64,000 bases of DNA. Origin: Alphaproteobacteria bacterium. GTDB lineage: Bacteria; Bacteroidota; Bacteroidia; Bacteroidales; FEN-979. Below, one piece after another: positions 53,495 through 63,879 of the stretch (position 1 is its first letter; every line of letters starts with the position of its first letter). The position numbers were made by a program, and so were the translations under genes. The notes beneath the pieces were generated by a model that was given only the letters and a program-made list of their open reading frames with translations, was not told where the DNA came from and did no database searches. Location: contig SACF01000022.1 of NCBI GenBank assembly GCA_009928665.1, forward strand, positions 1-64,000, read 5' to 3'.

Positions 53495-54121
53495 TCAGAA
53501 GTAGTTTTTAAGGAATTCTCTCACGCCATCCTCCAGTCCTGACCCCCAGTGTGCAGTATAACCCATGTGACGCGCAGGTCCGGTGACCCTGACTGCCCAG
53601 ATAATTTCACGTGTGTGGATATCGAAGAAGGTCACCCATGCCGTCGAAACCTCGTTGGGCTTATTGAAATTTTCGGCAATGATTACCAATCCCATTCCCT
53701 TATCCCGGGTCAACCGGTATGAGCTTATGGCTTTTTGAACCGTATCAGCCGGAAAAGCATAATCCTTACCAATGATGAAATCAGGAACAACGAATCGGGT
53801 TTTGTGTTGAACCTCATCCGGAACATAAACAAATCCTTCGTTTTTTAATTCACGCTTTACGTCATCATATGGCGAAAGCTCTTTTTCAAGATATTGAACC
53901 CATGCGGCAGGATAGACCTTGCTGTAATTCAGACTCCGGGGAATTTTTTCAACATCAGTCACCCTTACATGCGAAACATCCAATCCGTAATACCACAGGG
54001 TATCGCAATTTTTTACCCGCTGTGAAATACCGGTCGCTTGGTTCCCCTGTCCCATCGTGTTAAACGGGATCATGCAGAGCAACATCAAACAAGCCGCTCC
54101 GGAAAATATCAGTGTTCTCAT
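53495..54121 (-). CDS. Exported hypothetical protein
   Basis: A 208-residue protein with a signal peptide (about 4-24, ending NTMGQ). The mature part is unrecognised; it has VKNCDTLWYYGLDVSHVRVT and AWVTFFDIHTREIIWAVRVT. It converges with the RND-TolC gene at a 20-base gap and no strong hairpin lies between. Function unknown. Confidence 0.7.
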   Translation of the reverse strand: MRTLIFSGAACLMLLCMIPFNTMGQGNQATGISQRVKNCDTLWYYGLDVSHVRVTDVEKIPRSLNYSKVYPAAWVQYLEKELSPYDDVKRELKNEGFVYVPDEVQHKTRFVVPDFIIGKDYAFPADTVQKAISSYRLTRDKGMGLVIIAENFNKPNEVSTAWVTFFDIHTREIIWAVRVTGPARHMGYTAHWGSGLEDGVREFLKNYF

Positions 54122-54229
54122 TTGTAATAATTTGATTTTAATGGTTATCTGGAATATTTTAATACTATTTCTGCCGCAGTTTGCGATGGAAAGGTTTTAG
54201 GATTTTTGGACGCACTCCTCCGTGTTTGG

Positions 54230-54643
54230 TTACGTTCTTCCGCTTCCCAACCTGCCTGCAAGATAACCCATGGGAATGTAAGCCAGGATCAGGTCGGCAA
54301 GCGTAAACCACAAAGGGGAGGGAAGAATGACGACATTAATAATCCCGCCGGCGAGGAACCAAACGCTGACAACAAGCGCATAAACCATTTTATGGCTGGT
54401 TGAGATCAGGGCTGCAATCAAAGAACCGATAAATGTTCCGACCGCATGTGCCAGAAAGGGAAACAAAAAGTTGACCGGCGTGAAGAGGTGCATCGATGCT
54501 TTGAGCCCCTCGGTTGTGGTAACATCGGCGCCTGCCGGGGCTGCAATTACCGCTCCTCCCAACATGACCAGGCCCATGTTGACGGCGCTCCCGGCAACTA
54601 TACCGGCGACGATTGCAAGTATATTTCGAATTATCGGTTTCAT
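54230..54643 (-). CDS. Four-helix membrane protein of unknown function
   Basis: A 137-residue protein with hydrophobic segments at about 7-34, 56-80, 84-108 and 110-130. It starts MKPIIRNILAIVAGIVAGSA. No motif identifies a family role. A TAACTTTG element lies 20 bases upstream. It is separated from its neighbours by 108 and 235 bases. Confidence 0.7.
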   Translation of the reverse strand: MKPIIRNILAIVAGIVAGSAVNMGLVMLGGAVIAAPAGADVTTTEGLKASMHLFTPVNFLFPFLAHAVGTFIGSLIAALISTSHKMVYALVVSVWFLAGGIINVVILPSPLWFTLADLILAYIPMGYLAGRLGSGRT

Positions 54644-54662
54644 GAGAATTTTAATTAATGTA

Positions 54663-54670
54663 CAAAGTTA
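54663..54670 (-). promoter_or_regulatory. Candidate -7 element of the four-helix protein gene
   Basis: On the minus strand TAACTTTG fits TAnnTTTG, 20 bases before the ATG. The upstream partner element is not clear. Confidence 0.5.
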
Positions 54671-54878
54671 ACATGTTTATCTTTAATCTGGAAACTTTAA
54701 CGGTTGAAGGTTCAGTTGGAATATTCTCAGTATTTTTATAATTAATTTGATGGAATATCCGGGCTGGTGACAACCGGGATTATTTCACATTATTGCATTT
54801 ACCTTACTACTTGTGATTTCTGATAATCTGAAAGATCACAAAAACCAATAAAAAAGGTCTTGACAAAATTATTTATAT

Positions 54879-57116
54879 ATGAAAAAACTTTCAGCCAGAA
54901 CCCTTTTCGCGCTTCCATCCTCTCTCCTTGCTGTAACGGCACTTACAGGGTTTCGTGAAGCAATTCCGGAAGGAAAAACAAAGGAGACGCATCCGAACAT
55001 CCTGGTAATCATGGTCGATCAGATGCAGACCCCGCCTGAAGGTTATGGTTCCGATGAGGGGGCGCTCCAGGGATTCAAGGAAATACTGGGATTCCGACCA
55101 CTTTCGGCCGGTAATCCGTATGCACAGTTTTTTCCCGGATTATTACGGTTACGTCAGAATGCCGTGGTGCTGAATAAACATTACACTGCATCTGCTGCTT
55201 CCGTTCCCAGCCGATCCTGTATCATGACCGGTCAGTATCCGGCTGTCACCGGGGTGACACAGACCAACGGACTTTTTAAATCGGCTGAAGATGTGCCGTT
55301 TCTTGATCCGGAAGGGACCCCGACCATCGGTGACTGGTTCCGGGCAGCAGGTTATACAACCCATTACTTTGGCAAATGGCATGTTTCAGAAGCCGAACCA
55401 CCTGAATACCTTGACCCGTGGGGATTTTCCGACTGGGAAAGTTCCTATCCCGAACCCCATGGGGGCACCTCAAGCAATCTGGGTGTTTTTCGCGATGTAG
55501 TATTTACCGAAAACGTTGTTGACTTTCTTAGCAAGAAAGGGAACGACACCATTACGACCCCCTGGTTGACCGTAGCATCGCTTGTAAATCCCCACGACAT
55601 CAGCGCCTGGCCGATCAACTGGATTGTTCCACCCGGAAATACCGGGGTCATACCATGGAGTATTTTTCCTCAGATCCCCACCATCCCGGCCCAGGGAGAG
55701 AAAAGCCGGTCCGACACCGTGACCATGATCCTCAATGGCGATACGGTGACCCGGATTTTCAGGGTCGATCTGAATCCCGATGGCTTTCCTCAAAACAACA
55801 GCGCCCTGCCTTCCTCCTATTCCGAATATTTCGACCACAAGCCGACATGTCAGCAGGACAATGCATTAAAATGGGGGCTTAGTTGGGGCGCAACCATCGA
55901 CAACAATTACATTCAAAAAGGATTGCCTTTCAGGTCGACACATCCTTTTCAGCTTCAGGGAGATCAGGCGTCCGACTGGTCGCTGAGTTATAACCAGTTC
56001 TATTTGTATTGCGAATACCTTGCCGATCTCCAGATACGGAAAATCATGCAGGCGCTCGATGATAACAAGCTTGCCGCCAACACACTCGTTGTATTTCTGT
56101 CAGATCACGGTGACATGCTGTCGGCCCATGGCGGAATTATTCAGAAATGGCATAATGCTTATGAGGAATCCATTAGAGTTCCGATGGTCGTATGCTCCCC
56201 CCTTCTGAATCCGGATTCACTCGAGATGCGTATCATAACCCAACCTACCAGTTCTATCGACCTGGCCCCAACACTACTGGGCCTGGCAGGTTTAAAAGAA
56301 GACCAGATAAGAAGCAACCTTGCTACGATGCATGGGAATACATCCATCCCTCCCCTGGCAGGAGTTGACCTCACTCCTTATATCAATGGTACCAGCCAGG
56401 GCCCCATCATCGGAAAGGATGGGAAACCACGAACCGGTGTATTATTCATTTCAAATGACCAGATTACCGAACTCGGAACGGTCAATCCGGGCGATAACAA
56501 AAAAGCCGCCTATAATCTGTTCCTGTCAAGAGTGGATTCGACGATCAACCTGGGATATCCCATTGATACCGGTGTCGTTTGTCAACCGAACAATGTAAAT
56601 GCATTTTGTACGGGTGACTGGAAAATTGTCCGATATGTTGATCCGAAAGGCCAGAAGCAGGATGAATGGGAGCTTTATTGCCTGGTATCGGATCCGAAGG
56701 AACTGACCAACCTTGTTGATTTTTCCACCGGAGAGATCCGCGATGATGTATCTGTTCCGGGGATGACCATTGAAGAACTCAGGCAGAAAAATTATTTACT
56801 CCGCGCAGAGCTTGCTCATGCAATGGGGATTTCCCAGACTGCCCATTTTTCAAACCAATTGATACTGCTCCAGAATCATCCTAATCCGTTCACCAGGCAA
56901 ACAGGAATTTCCTTTTCAATCCCCGATGCCGGACCGGTAAGGTTATCGGTGGTCGACATGACAGGAAAAGAAGTCAGCGTATTGACCGAACAAATTCTGA
57001 GACCGGGTTTTTATCAGTATGCGTTTGAAGCATCCGGATTGTCATCGGGAATCTATTGTGTCAGGCTGGAATTTAAATCCCAAATCCGGGTGAAAAAGAT
57101 GATCCTGATGAAATAA
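54879..57116 (+). CDS. Serine-type sulfatase with T9SS sorting domain
   Basis: A 745-residue secreted sulfatase. A signal (about 1-25) is followed by PNILVIMVDQMQ with the first metal-binding Asp. The active-site signature is SVPSRSCIMTG: Ser108 stands where most sulfatases have Cys, so formylglycine would be made from Ser. YFGKWHVSE, LVNPHDIS and VVFLSDHGDMLSAHGG supply further conserved active-site residues. Residues about 665-745 are a type A T9SS domain (NHPNPFTRQTGISFSIPD, GLSSGIYCVRLE, VKKMILMK), predicting export through the type IX system. The maturase gene lies opposite at 57186. Substrate unknown. Confidence 0.88.
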   Translation: MKKLSARTLFALPSSLLAVTALTGFREAIPEGKTKETHPNILVIMVDQMQTPPEGYGSDEGALQGFKEILGFRPLSAGNPYAQFFPGLLRLRQNAVVLNKHYTASAASVPSRSCIMTGQYPAVTGVTQTNGLFKSAEDVPFLDPEGTPTIGDWFRAAGYTTHYFGKWHVSEAEPPEYLDPWGFSDWESSYPEPHGGTSSNLGVFRDVVFTENVVDFLSKKGNDTITTPWLTVASLVNPHDISAWPINWIVPPGNTGVIPWSIFPQIPTIPAQGEKSRSDTVTMILNGDTVTRIFRVDLNPDGFPQNNSALPSSYSEYFDHKPTCQQDNALKWGLSWGATIDNNYIQKGLPFRSTHPFQLQGDQASDWSLSYNQFYLYCEYLADLQIRKIMQALDDNKLAANTLVVFLSDHGDMLSAHGGIIQKWHNAYEESIRVPMVVCSPLLNPDSLEMRIITQPTSSIDLAPTLLGLAGLKEDQIRSNLATMHGNTSIPPLAGVDLTPYINGTSQGPIIGKDGKPRTGVLFISNDQITELGTVNPGDNKKAAYNLFLSRVDSTINLGYPIDTGVVCQPNNVNAFCTGDWKIVRYVDPKGQKQDEWELYCLVSDPKELTNLVDFSTGEIRDDVSVPGMTIEELRQKNYLLRAELAHAMGISQTAHFSNQLILLQNHPNPFTRQTGISFSIPDAGPVRLSVVDMTGKEVSVLTEQILRPGFYQYAFEASGLSSGIYCVRLEFKSQIRVKKMILMK

Positions 57117-57145
57117 GCTCCTTTCGAATGGGATTATTGAAAGCT

Positions 57146-57167
57146 CAGGAAAGATTTTCCTGTTTTT
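57146..57167 (+). terminator. Terminator after the sulfatase gene
   Basis: CAGGAAA-GAT-TTTCCTG forms a 7-bp stem followed immediately by TTTTT. It lies 30 bases after the sulfatase stop, between convergent genes. Confidence 0.75.
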
Positions 57168-57185
57168 CCGGGAATGGCTCTCGAA

Positions 57186-58397
57186 TTAACGATTGCGGGT
57201 CCATTGTCTTACGTTCGACGGAGGGCGTTGATGCTTCAGTTCATTGGCCATGAAATCAAAATAGGGCTCGGAATAACCGAAAAAATTCTTTAACCCCCTG
57301 CATAGGTAGTTTAACCCTGCTTCTCCTTCGGGTGTGATTGCTATGCGGTTTTTGGGACATTCGCCATTACACAGATCAAGATAACTGCATCTCCGGCAAA
57401 AACCGGGAAGTTTGTCCCACTTATTCCTTCCAAATTGCTCCTGAAACGGGGACCCCATCAGGGTCTGAACGGAATCTTCCAGGATGTTCCCAAGTCTGTG
57501 AGTGGGAAATACATAGTGATCGCAGGAGTAAACGTCTCCGTTATGTTCAACGACACCCGCATGACCGCATGTTTCGGCGAAAATGCAGACCGAAGGGGGC
57601 ACCCGCATCCAATTGGCCAGAATACTTTCGAAGGTAATCACAAAATAATCGCCGACATCTTTCCTGACCCACTCCTTAAAAACTGTAATCAGAAAATTAC
57701 CGTAATCAACAGGATCGACTGTCCAATCGGTCACCTCAGCGGTTTTTCCCGATTCGGGCGGAAGTTTACTGAGCTCCCGGGGCCCTGCCCCGGTATTAAT
57801 CCACTCGACCACCGGTAAAAATTGAATATAACGACTGCCGATCTGCTTCAAAAACCGGTAAACCGCTTCGGGATATTTCGAATTATAATCATTGATAACC
57901 GTCAGCGTGTTGAACTCTGTTTTATGTTTCACCAATAGTTCCAACCCCTTCATACACCGGGCAAAGCTACCTGCTCCGTGCCTGGTCATCCTGTAATGAT
58001 CGTGACAATGCTCAGGCCCATCAAGGGAAATACCGATCAGGAAACGGTTATCACTAAAAAAACTGCACCATTCATCCGTAAGCAAGGTCCCATTGGTCTG
58101 AAGCGAATTTTCAACTCTTCTTCCCCCGCCATGTTTTTTTTGCAGGCGAACGACATTTTTAAAAAAATCTAGACCCCGGAGGGTCGGTTCGCCGCCATGC
58201 CAGGCAAACTGAATAACCGGTTCCCTGCAGGAATAGATGACCTGCGCAATAAAAGATTCCAACACCTTTTCATTCATCATCCAGAAAGAAGGCTCACCGG
58301 GATAAAGTTTTTCCTTTTCAAGGTAATAACAATAAACACAATTTAAATTACACTGGGCGCCAACAGGCTTGGCCATCATATCGAACGTGGGTGTCAT
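57186..58397 (-). CDS. Anaerobic sulfatase maturase (radical SAM/SPASM)
   Basis: A 403-residue radical SAM enzyme. The SAM [4Fe-4S] motif is Cys16-Cys20-Cys23 (QCNLNCVYCYY). The conserved QFAWHGGEPTLRG follows. The C-terminal SPASM region contains CGHAGVVEHNGDVYSCDHYV and CRRCSYLDLCNGECP. It converts the active-site Ser or Cys of sulfatases to formylglycine without oxygen. Its closeness to a Ser-type sulfatase identifies the probable substrate. Radical chemistry fits an anaerobic life style. Confidence 0.92.
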   Translation of the reverse strand: MTPTFDMMAKPVGAQCNLNCVYCYYLEKEKLYPGEPSFWMMNEKVLESFIAQVIYSCREPVIQFAWHGGEPTLRGLDFFKNVVRLQKKHGGGRRVENSLQTNGTLLTDEWCSFFSDNRFLIGISLDGPEHCHDHYRMTRHGAGSFARCMKGLELLVKHKTEFNTLTVINDYNSKYPEAVYRFLKQIGSRYIQFLPVVEWINTGAGPRELSKLPPESGKTAEVTDWTVDPVDYGNFLITVFKEWVRKDVGDYFVITFESILANWMRVPPSVCIFAETCGHAGVVEHNGDVYSCDHYVFPTHRLGNILEDSVQTLMGSPFQEQFGRNKWDKLPGFCRRCSYLDLCNGECPKNRIAITPEGEAGLNYLCRGLKNFFGYSEPYFDFMANELKHQRPPSNVRQWTRNR

Positions 58398-58527
58398 GGC
58401 AGTATGTTAAACAGGTATTTAATGAATTCTTTAGTCAGCATGATTTACGGTTGGCCTATCTGGTGTTATGGTCCCAAATGTTTAATGGTTTCTGTCGGTT
58501 TAACCTAATACGAATCATTTGATGCTT

Positions 58528-58558
58528 CAAAATTACATTTAATTAGTTCCGATACAGA
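58528..58558 (-). promoter_or_regulatory. Candidate promoter of the maturase gene
   Basis: On the minus strand TAATTTTG (complement of 58528-58535) fits TAnnTTTG; TCTG (complement of 58555-58558) stands 19 bases upstream. It leaves about 125 bases before the ATG. Confidence 0.4.
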
Positions 58559-58664
58559 CATAGAACAATAGCGCTTAAATTTATCCTGATTACTGATCAA
58601 AACTCCGGGTTTTACTGCCTGGCATGATAATAAACATGCAATTAGTCATCTATGTTTAAAAAAA

Positions 58665-58695
58665 TTTGATTTCGGGAGCGTTTTGATTATCTTTG
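58665..58695 (+). promoter_or_regulatory. Bacteroidetes-type promoter of the frameshifted lipoprotein gene
   Basis: TTTG (58665-58668), 19 bases, then TATCTTTG (58688-58695): an exact match to TTTG-N19-TAnnTTTG. Transcription would start near 58702, about 45 bases before the ATG at 58747. Confidence 0.75.
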
Positions 58696-58746
58696 AAAAG
58701 TGACATTTCAATAACTGTCAAATCCTTTAAAACTAAAAACCATCCT

Positions 58747-60137
58747 ATGAAAACAAAACACAGTGTTTATCTTATCATTACGGTGTTGATAATGGCTTTT
58801 CTTATATCCGGTTGTAAAAAGAAATCGGATGATGAAGACCAGGGATCGAAAGAGTACACCGAAACCATCTATTCCAATCCCGAGGATCATCAGATTCTGG
58901 AGGTTGATAGCGCAGGCAGAAAAATTATCCTTATGGGAACCAAGATGCTACCGGATTACCGCTTACAGTAACCCAGGCGCTGGTCGATGCTGCGGATATG
59001 AATCCGGATCACAGACTGTTGATGGATTTTAATCCGGATGGTACAGTCAGCCAAATCAGCAACCCCAATCTGGGTATCATGTCGTTTACCTACGTTAATG
59101 AAAACACTACCGTGGTGAGGCTTACCTTACCCGACACCCTTGGATCTTACCAGATGTCATTTGATCCGAAAAATGTCAAATCAACCGGCAATTGCGGATG
59201 TGGTAAAAAGAAACCACCCGTAACAGGACCAATGAGAAGCAAGACCTATGTGCCACCGGTAAATGTGAGATCCGGGTCTCAACCCACCTCTAATTTCGCA
59301 ACCAATCTATTCAAACCCAATTCTGCCGGTTCCATCGATGCGGTTATCACGGCAACTTACGGCAATGGCGGCAGTTTTGTAAAGGGGCTTACCATGAGTG
59401 CAACTTATCTGACCAGTGAGGGTAAAAAGGGTGCGGTTCAGGTAAATCCGGGATATACCGACGGCGTATGGGGGTATTCTATGCCATCCAACCCCGCTCC
59501 TCCTCCCCCTTCCGGGTTCAAGGCCACAGCCTATAGCCTGTTCAATAAAGTCTGTTACGGTTCTATCCCGATTGGCCTTGCAAAAGAGACCATTTGCGGA
59601 GCATTTGCCCCCACCGGGGTCGGTTTTGCCGCATGCGAAGTTATACTGACTGCCTACGTATGGCTCTGTCGCGCTAATACGGTATATAAGGTAGGTTCTT
59701 ACGTTGTAGATATTTATTCCGCAACCGAGGTCAATATTACCATCACAGCACAGCATCCTACCTTACCGGCACAATCAAAACAGGTAAAATTCCTGCCCGC
59801 ATCTCCATCCCTTCCTGATGTTGAGTTTTTCTATGAAGCCAATGCCACCTTTTCGGACGTTTATACAGAGCCGGCGGCTCCTGTTGCACTAAACGGCTAT
59901 ACCATCGTCGCTACCCTGAGTGATGCCGGATCGGGAACCGTCACGGTGCGTCTTTCCATGGTGGGATCCGATGGATACACCCAATCCCAGGACTTTCAGG
60001 TTGAACCGGGAGGTAGTTGTCAGATGGGAATACCGGGAGCTATTCAGGGGGTGAGAGACGATATCGTGGCGAGAATAAACCCCGGTCAACCTACACTGCC
60101 AGGACAGGTGGTAAAACTTCATATTATCTTCCAATAG
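58747..60137 (+). pseudogene. Frameshifted lipoprotein gene
   Basis: The frame starting at 58747 encodes a lipoprotein signal (lipobox LISGC, Cys23) and about 75 residues, then stops at 58969-58971. The next frame is open from about 58941 (DATGLPLTVTQALVDAADMN) to 60137. One base added near 58941-58944 would join them into a chain of about 463 residues. The span of 1391 bases is one short of a multiple of three, as a single deletion predicts. The second half has NCGCGKKKP and beta-rich segments of no recognised family. It may be a real mutation or a sequencing error; no long homopolymer is present at the site. Confidence 0.75.
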
Positions 60138-60405
60138 ACTTCGAGGCCGGAATATAGCGGATCGAAACAATTCTGAACGCCCTCGACCTGAATACCATTC
60201 ATTATATTTTAAAGATCCGGAAAGAGTGATACGCTCGTAATATACGGCCTGATCAATGCCGGGTATTTAATTCTGCAGTACCAACATACCGGTTCTTTTT
60301 GTGAATCGGCAGCGGGTGACCTTGTTTTCAGATTAATTCAGGGGAAATATTTCGATATCCGATTCGAAAATTACATGTATTTTAGTTCCATCAATATCTT
60401 GTATT

Positions 60406-62955
60406 ATGAACATACAAAATAACCGGCGTGCCTGGATTATTTCTGGAGCCGGATTCATTCTGATGGCAATTATGGTTTTCATCATCGTTTCGATGGTCTC
60501 ACCAACCCGGAGGCAAACCGAAAAATGGAAGACCCCAAATCTCAAGCCCTCCGACTGGATGGCCCTGCAACGCACCTATCCCTATGGCAGGATCAACCCG
60601 GTGGCATACCTGGATGCAGTACAACAGACCCAGGTCATGATGCAAACCCGTTTAAACCGCAACAACCCATGGACTTTCACAGGGCCGGACAACATCGGGG
60701 GAAGGATCACCGATGTGGAATGCCCCCCTGGTAATTCACAAATCATTTATATTGGTGGTGCGACCGGCGGAATCCTGAAAACCACCGATGCAGGAAATAC
60801 CTGGACAAATCTTTTCGATGATGTGCCGGTCATCTCGGTAGGTGATATTGCGATAGATCCCAATCATCCCGATACGATCTGGTGCGGTACCGGTGAGGCC
60901 AATTCATCCAGTTTCAGCTTTCTCGGAAACGGGATCTACCGCTCAACCGATGCCGGCGAAACCTGGCAGCACATGGGTTTGACAAACTCGGCATACATCG
61001 GAAGGGTTCTGGTTGATTACGCCAATTCCGACCGGATATTTGTCGCCGCCTGCGGAAATCTATTCTCCACCAACGACGAAAGAGGTGTTTACCGAAGCAA
61101 TGATGGCGGACAAACCTGGGACCGGGTTCTATTCCTGACCGACAGTACTTCGGCTATCGATATCGTGCAACACCCGATAAATCCCTTGATTCTTTACGCC
61201 TCGATGTGGGAACGTACCAGGGGTCTCACCTATCGCAGGTCCTTCGGCGAAACTTCCGGCATCTGGAAAAGCACCGACGGCGGAACCACCTGGAATGAAC
61301 TGACCAACGGCCTGCTTACCGGTGATAATGTCGGCCGGATCGGGATCGATATCTCACGCTCCAATCCCGAAATTCTCTATGCTTTTTACGACCTGGATAA
61401 TGAAGAAGTAGGGGTGTTCAAAACCAACAATGGAGGGGCATCGTGGACCCGCACCAACGACTGGAGCCTGAACGGCATGAACAGCAATTTCGGATAGTAT
61501 TTCGGACAAATTCGAATCGATCCTGCTAATTCCGAAAGGGTTTTCGTAATGGGGGTGTCGCTGTACCGAACCGAAAACGGTGGCAGCTCCTGGATTGATA
61601 TCTCCAATTCCGGGATTCATGTCGACCATCACGCTATGTTTTTCACAGGTACCAGCATTCTTGAGGGCAATGATGGGGGATTCTACCGCAGTACCAACAA
61701 TGGAAACATCTGGAACAAGATCAATAATCTGCCACTCACCCAATTTTACGCCATCGACATCGACTACCTGACACCGGAACGGATTTACGGGGGAACCCAG
61801 GATAACAATACCATCCGTACCTGGAACGGGGGCATCAACACATGGGAACCGATTCTCGGCGGTGACGGCATGTACTGCCTGGTAGATTATACCAATTCAG
61901 ACAGGATTTATTGCGAGTACCAGTACGGAAATCTTTTCAGGTCGGATGACGGAGGATACAACATGAACTATATTTCAGGTCCGATGTCGGGCGACCGCGT
62001 CAACTGGTCTGCGCCATTGGCCATGGATCCGCAGTCTTCGTCCACCCTCTATTTCGGGACCTATCGTGTTTGGAAAACCACCAACTACGGCGATAGCTGG
62101 CAATCTGTAAGCGATGATCTCACCCATGGTATTGATCATTATTTCTATACCCTGACCACGATCGATGTTTCACCGGTCAATCCATCCATTGTCATTGCCG
62201 GATCGGGTGATGGACTGGTTCATGTTTCAACAAACGGCGGACTTACCTGGCAAAACATTTCGGCTGGGCTTCCCGAACGATGGGTGACCCGGGTTAAGGC
62301 CGATCCTTTCGACGCACAGACCATTTATGTAACCTTGTCGGGATTCCGCTGGGATGAACCCCTCCCGCATGTCTTTAAATCAATTAACCTGGGACAAACC
62401 TGGACCAATATCAGTGGAAATCTGCCCGAATTGCCGGTAAATGACATTGCGTTAGACCCTGATTTCCCCGGGAAAGTCATCGTGGGAACCGATGCGGGTC
62501 TGTATGGCAGTATCAATGACGGGCAAAGTTGGTCGTGGATCTGGGACGGACTTCCCGCGGTTGCCATCTGTGCATTGAAAATCCATGAACCCACCCGGAC
62601 CATCGTTGCCGGAACTTATGGATTATCCTCTTACAAAGCCAATCTTGACGATATTCTCACCGGTATTTCTCCGGCCGTAAATTCGAAGAAAATAGCATTA
62701 TCGGCATTCCCCAATCCTGTTCAAAACCAGACCCGTCTCCGTTTTTACCTCCCGGCAGAATGTACTGTTTCGATAACCCTGACCGGAATGAATGGAACAC
62801 CGGTTCAAACTATTTTTCAGGGCAACCTCCCGAAGGGGAAACAGGATATACCGGTTGTTATTGGAAACGAAAACCATACCATTCCACCGGGCGTTTATAT
62901 TCTAAAGGTCGATGGAGGATCTTTCACCGGTAGCATTAAAATCGTTAAAGTCTGA
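60406..62955 (+). pseudogene. Asp-box/VPS10-like T9SS protein interrupted by an in-frame TAG
   Basis: One frame of 850 codons is broken only by TAG at 61495-61497, between NGMNSNFG and YFGQIRIDPANSERV. Both halves belong to the same propeller. Asp-box (BNR) motifs TTDAGNTW, STDAGETW, SNDGGQTW and STDGGTTW occur upstream, with related TTNYGDSW and STNGGLTW downstream. The N-terminus is a membrane anchor or signal (about 10-30). The C-terminus is a type A T9SS domain (SAFPNPVQNQTRLRFYLP, VYILKVDGG). TAG differs from TGG (Trp) by one base, and an aromatic residue is plausible before YFGQIR. Without suppression the product loses its secretion tail. Confidence 0.8.
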
Positions 62956-63123
62956 CGTATTCGTATCTGAACCATCCAGTCACAACACCGGGGTGTTCCT
63001 GCAACTTTTTGAAAATGAAAGGTATTTCCCCTTTGAGATTCATTGATGCCAGGAGGAATAGCAATTCTTTGTTGCAAACCTGTCCCGATGTTAAATAATT
63101 CATCATGAAATTTTTTGATTCCA

Positions 63124-63152
63124 TTGTTTATTGATATTTATTTTTAACTTTG
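63124..63152 (+). promoter_or_regulatory. Candidate promoter of the membrane protein gene
   Basis: TAACTTTG at 63145-63152 fits TAnnTTTG; ATTG at 63124-63127 is 17 bases upstream. The -7 element lies 19 bases before the ATG at 63172. Confidence 0.6.
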
Positions 63153-63171
63153 CAGTTCAAAGTACTTTTAA

Positions 63172-63825
63172 ATGGAATCAGAATCGACCAACCCCAATAA
63201 CGACCTCCGGGCCATCCGCGACATTATGGAACGGTCGTCAAGGTTTTTATCCTTGAGTGGATTAGCGGGTATTTTCGCGGGTTTATGCGCGCTGATCGGG
63301 GCATTTTTTGCCTGGCTTTTTATTTTTGATTCGGATAAGGAACGATTCGGTGAATTCCTGCGCAGTACAGATGTTTCGATAACTTCAGGCATTGGACTGT
63401 ACCTCTCCCTGGATGCGATACTTGTTCTGGTAGCTGCTATCCTGGGGGCTGCCTGTTTTTCAAGGAGAAAAGCCCGACAGGCCGGCCAGCCGGTCTGGAC
63501 CACCACAACCCGTCGGCTGATCATTCACGTGGCCATCCCACTACTCACAGGTGGAATTTTTATCCTGATCCTGGCAGTACGAAACCATTTGGAACTGGTC
63601 GCTTCTGTGATGCTGATTTTTTATGGCCTGTCACTGGTTAATGCCGGGAAATTTACCTTCAGCGAAATTCATTACTTGGGACTTACCGAAATTGTCCTGG
63701 GAATCCTGGCCGGGGTCTTCGTCAGTCAGGGTTTGTTGCTTTGGACCATCGGTTTCGGACTGATGCACCTGCTTTACGGTTCCATCATGTATTACAGGTA
63801 CGAACGGCAAAAAAAAGTTGTGTAG
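63172..63825 (+). CDS. Multi-helix membrane protein paired with a winged-helix regulator
   Basis: A 217-residue protein with a soluble head (MESESTNPNNDLRAIRDIME) and about six hydrophobic segments: 26-50, 73-101, 115-135, 140-160, 165-182 and 188-207. It ends in a basic tail (YYRYERQKKVV). It is followed after 54 bases by a winged-helix regulator in the same frame and strand. Such pairs are frequent in Bacteroidetes, suggesting a shared sensory or stress role (inference). No catalytic motif seen. Confidence 0.75.
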   Translation: MESESTNPNNDLRAIRDIMERSSRFLSLSGLAGIFAGLCALIGAFFAWLFIFDSDKERFGEFLRSTDVSITSGIGLYLSLDAILVLVAAILGAACFSRRKARQAGQPVWTTTTRRLIIHVAIPLLTGGIFILILAVRNHLELVASVMLIFYGLSLVNAGKFTFSEIHYLGLTEIVLGILAGVFVSQGLLLWTIGFGLMHLLYGSIMYYRYERQKKVV

Positions 63826-63879
63826 TCGGAATTTTATGAAATATTTCGTTTCCAATCATTCAACATTATCCAGAACCCG

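Larger units (their letters stand above)
58398..58746. other. Intergenic region with divergent promoters (349 bases, no gene)
   Basis: No credible coding frame is seen. AT-rich sequence carries a minus-strand promoter candidate (58528-58558) facing the maturase and a near-consensus plus-strand promoter (58665-58695) facing the frameshifted lipoprotein. Confidence 0.55.
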
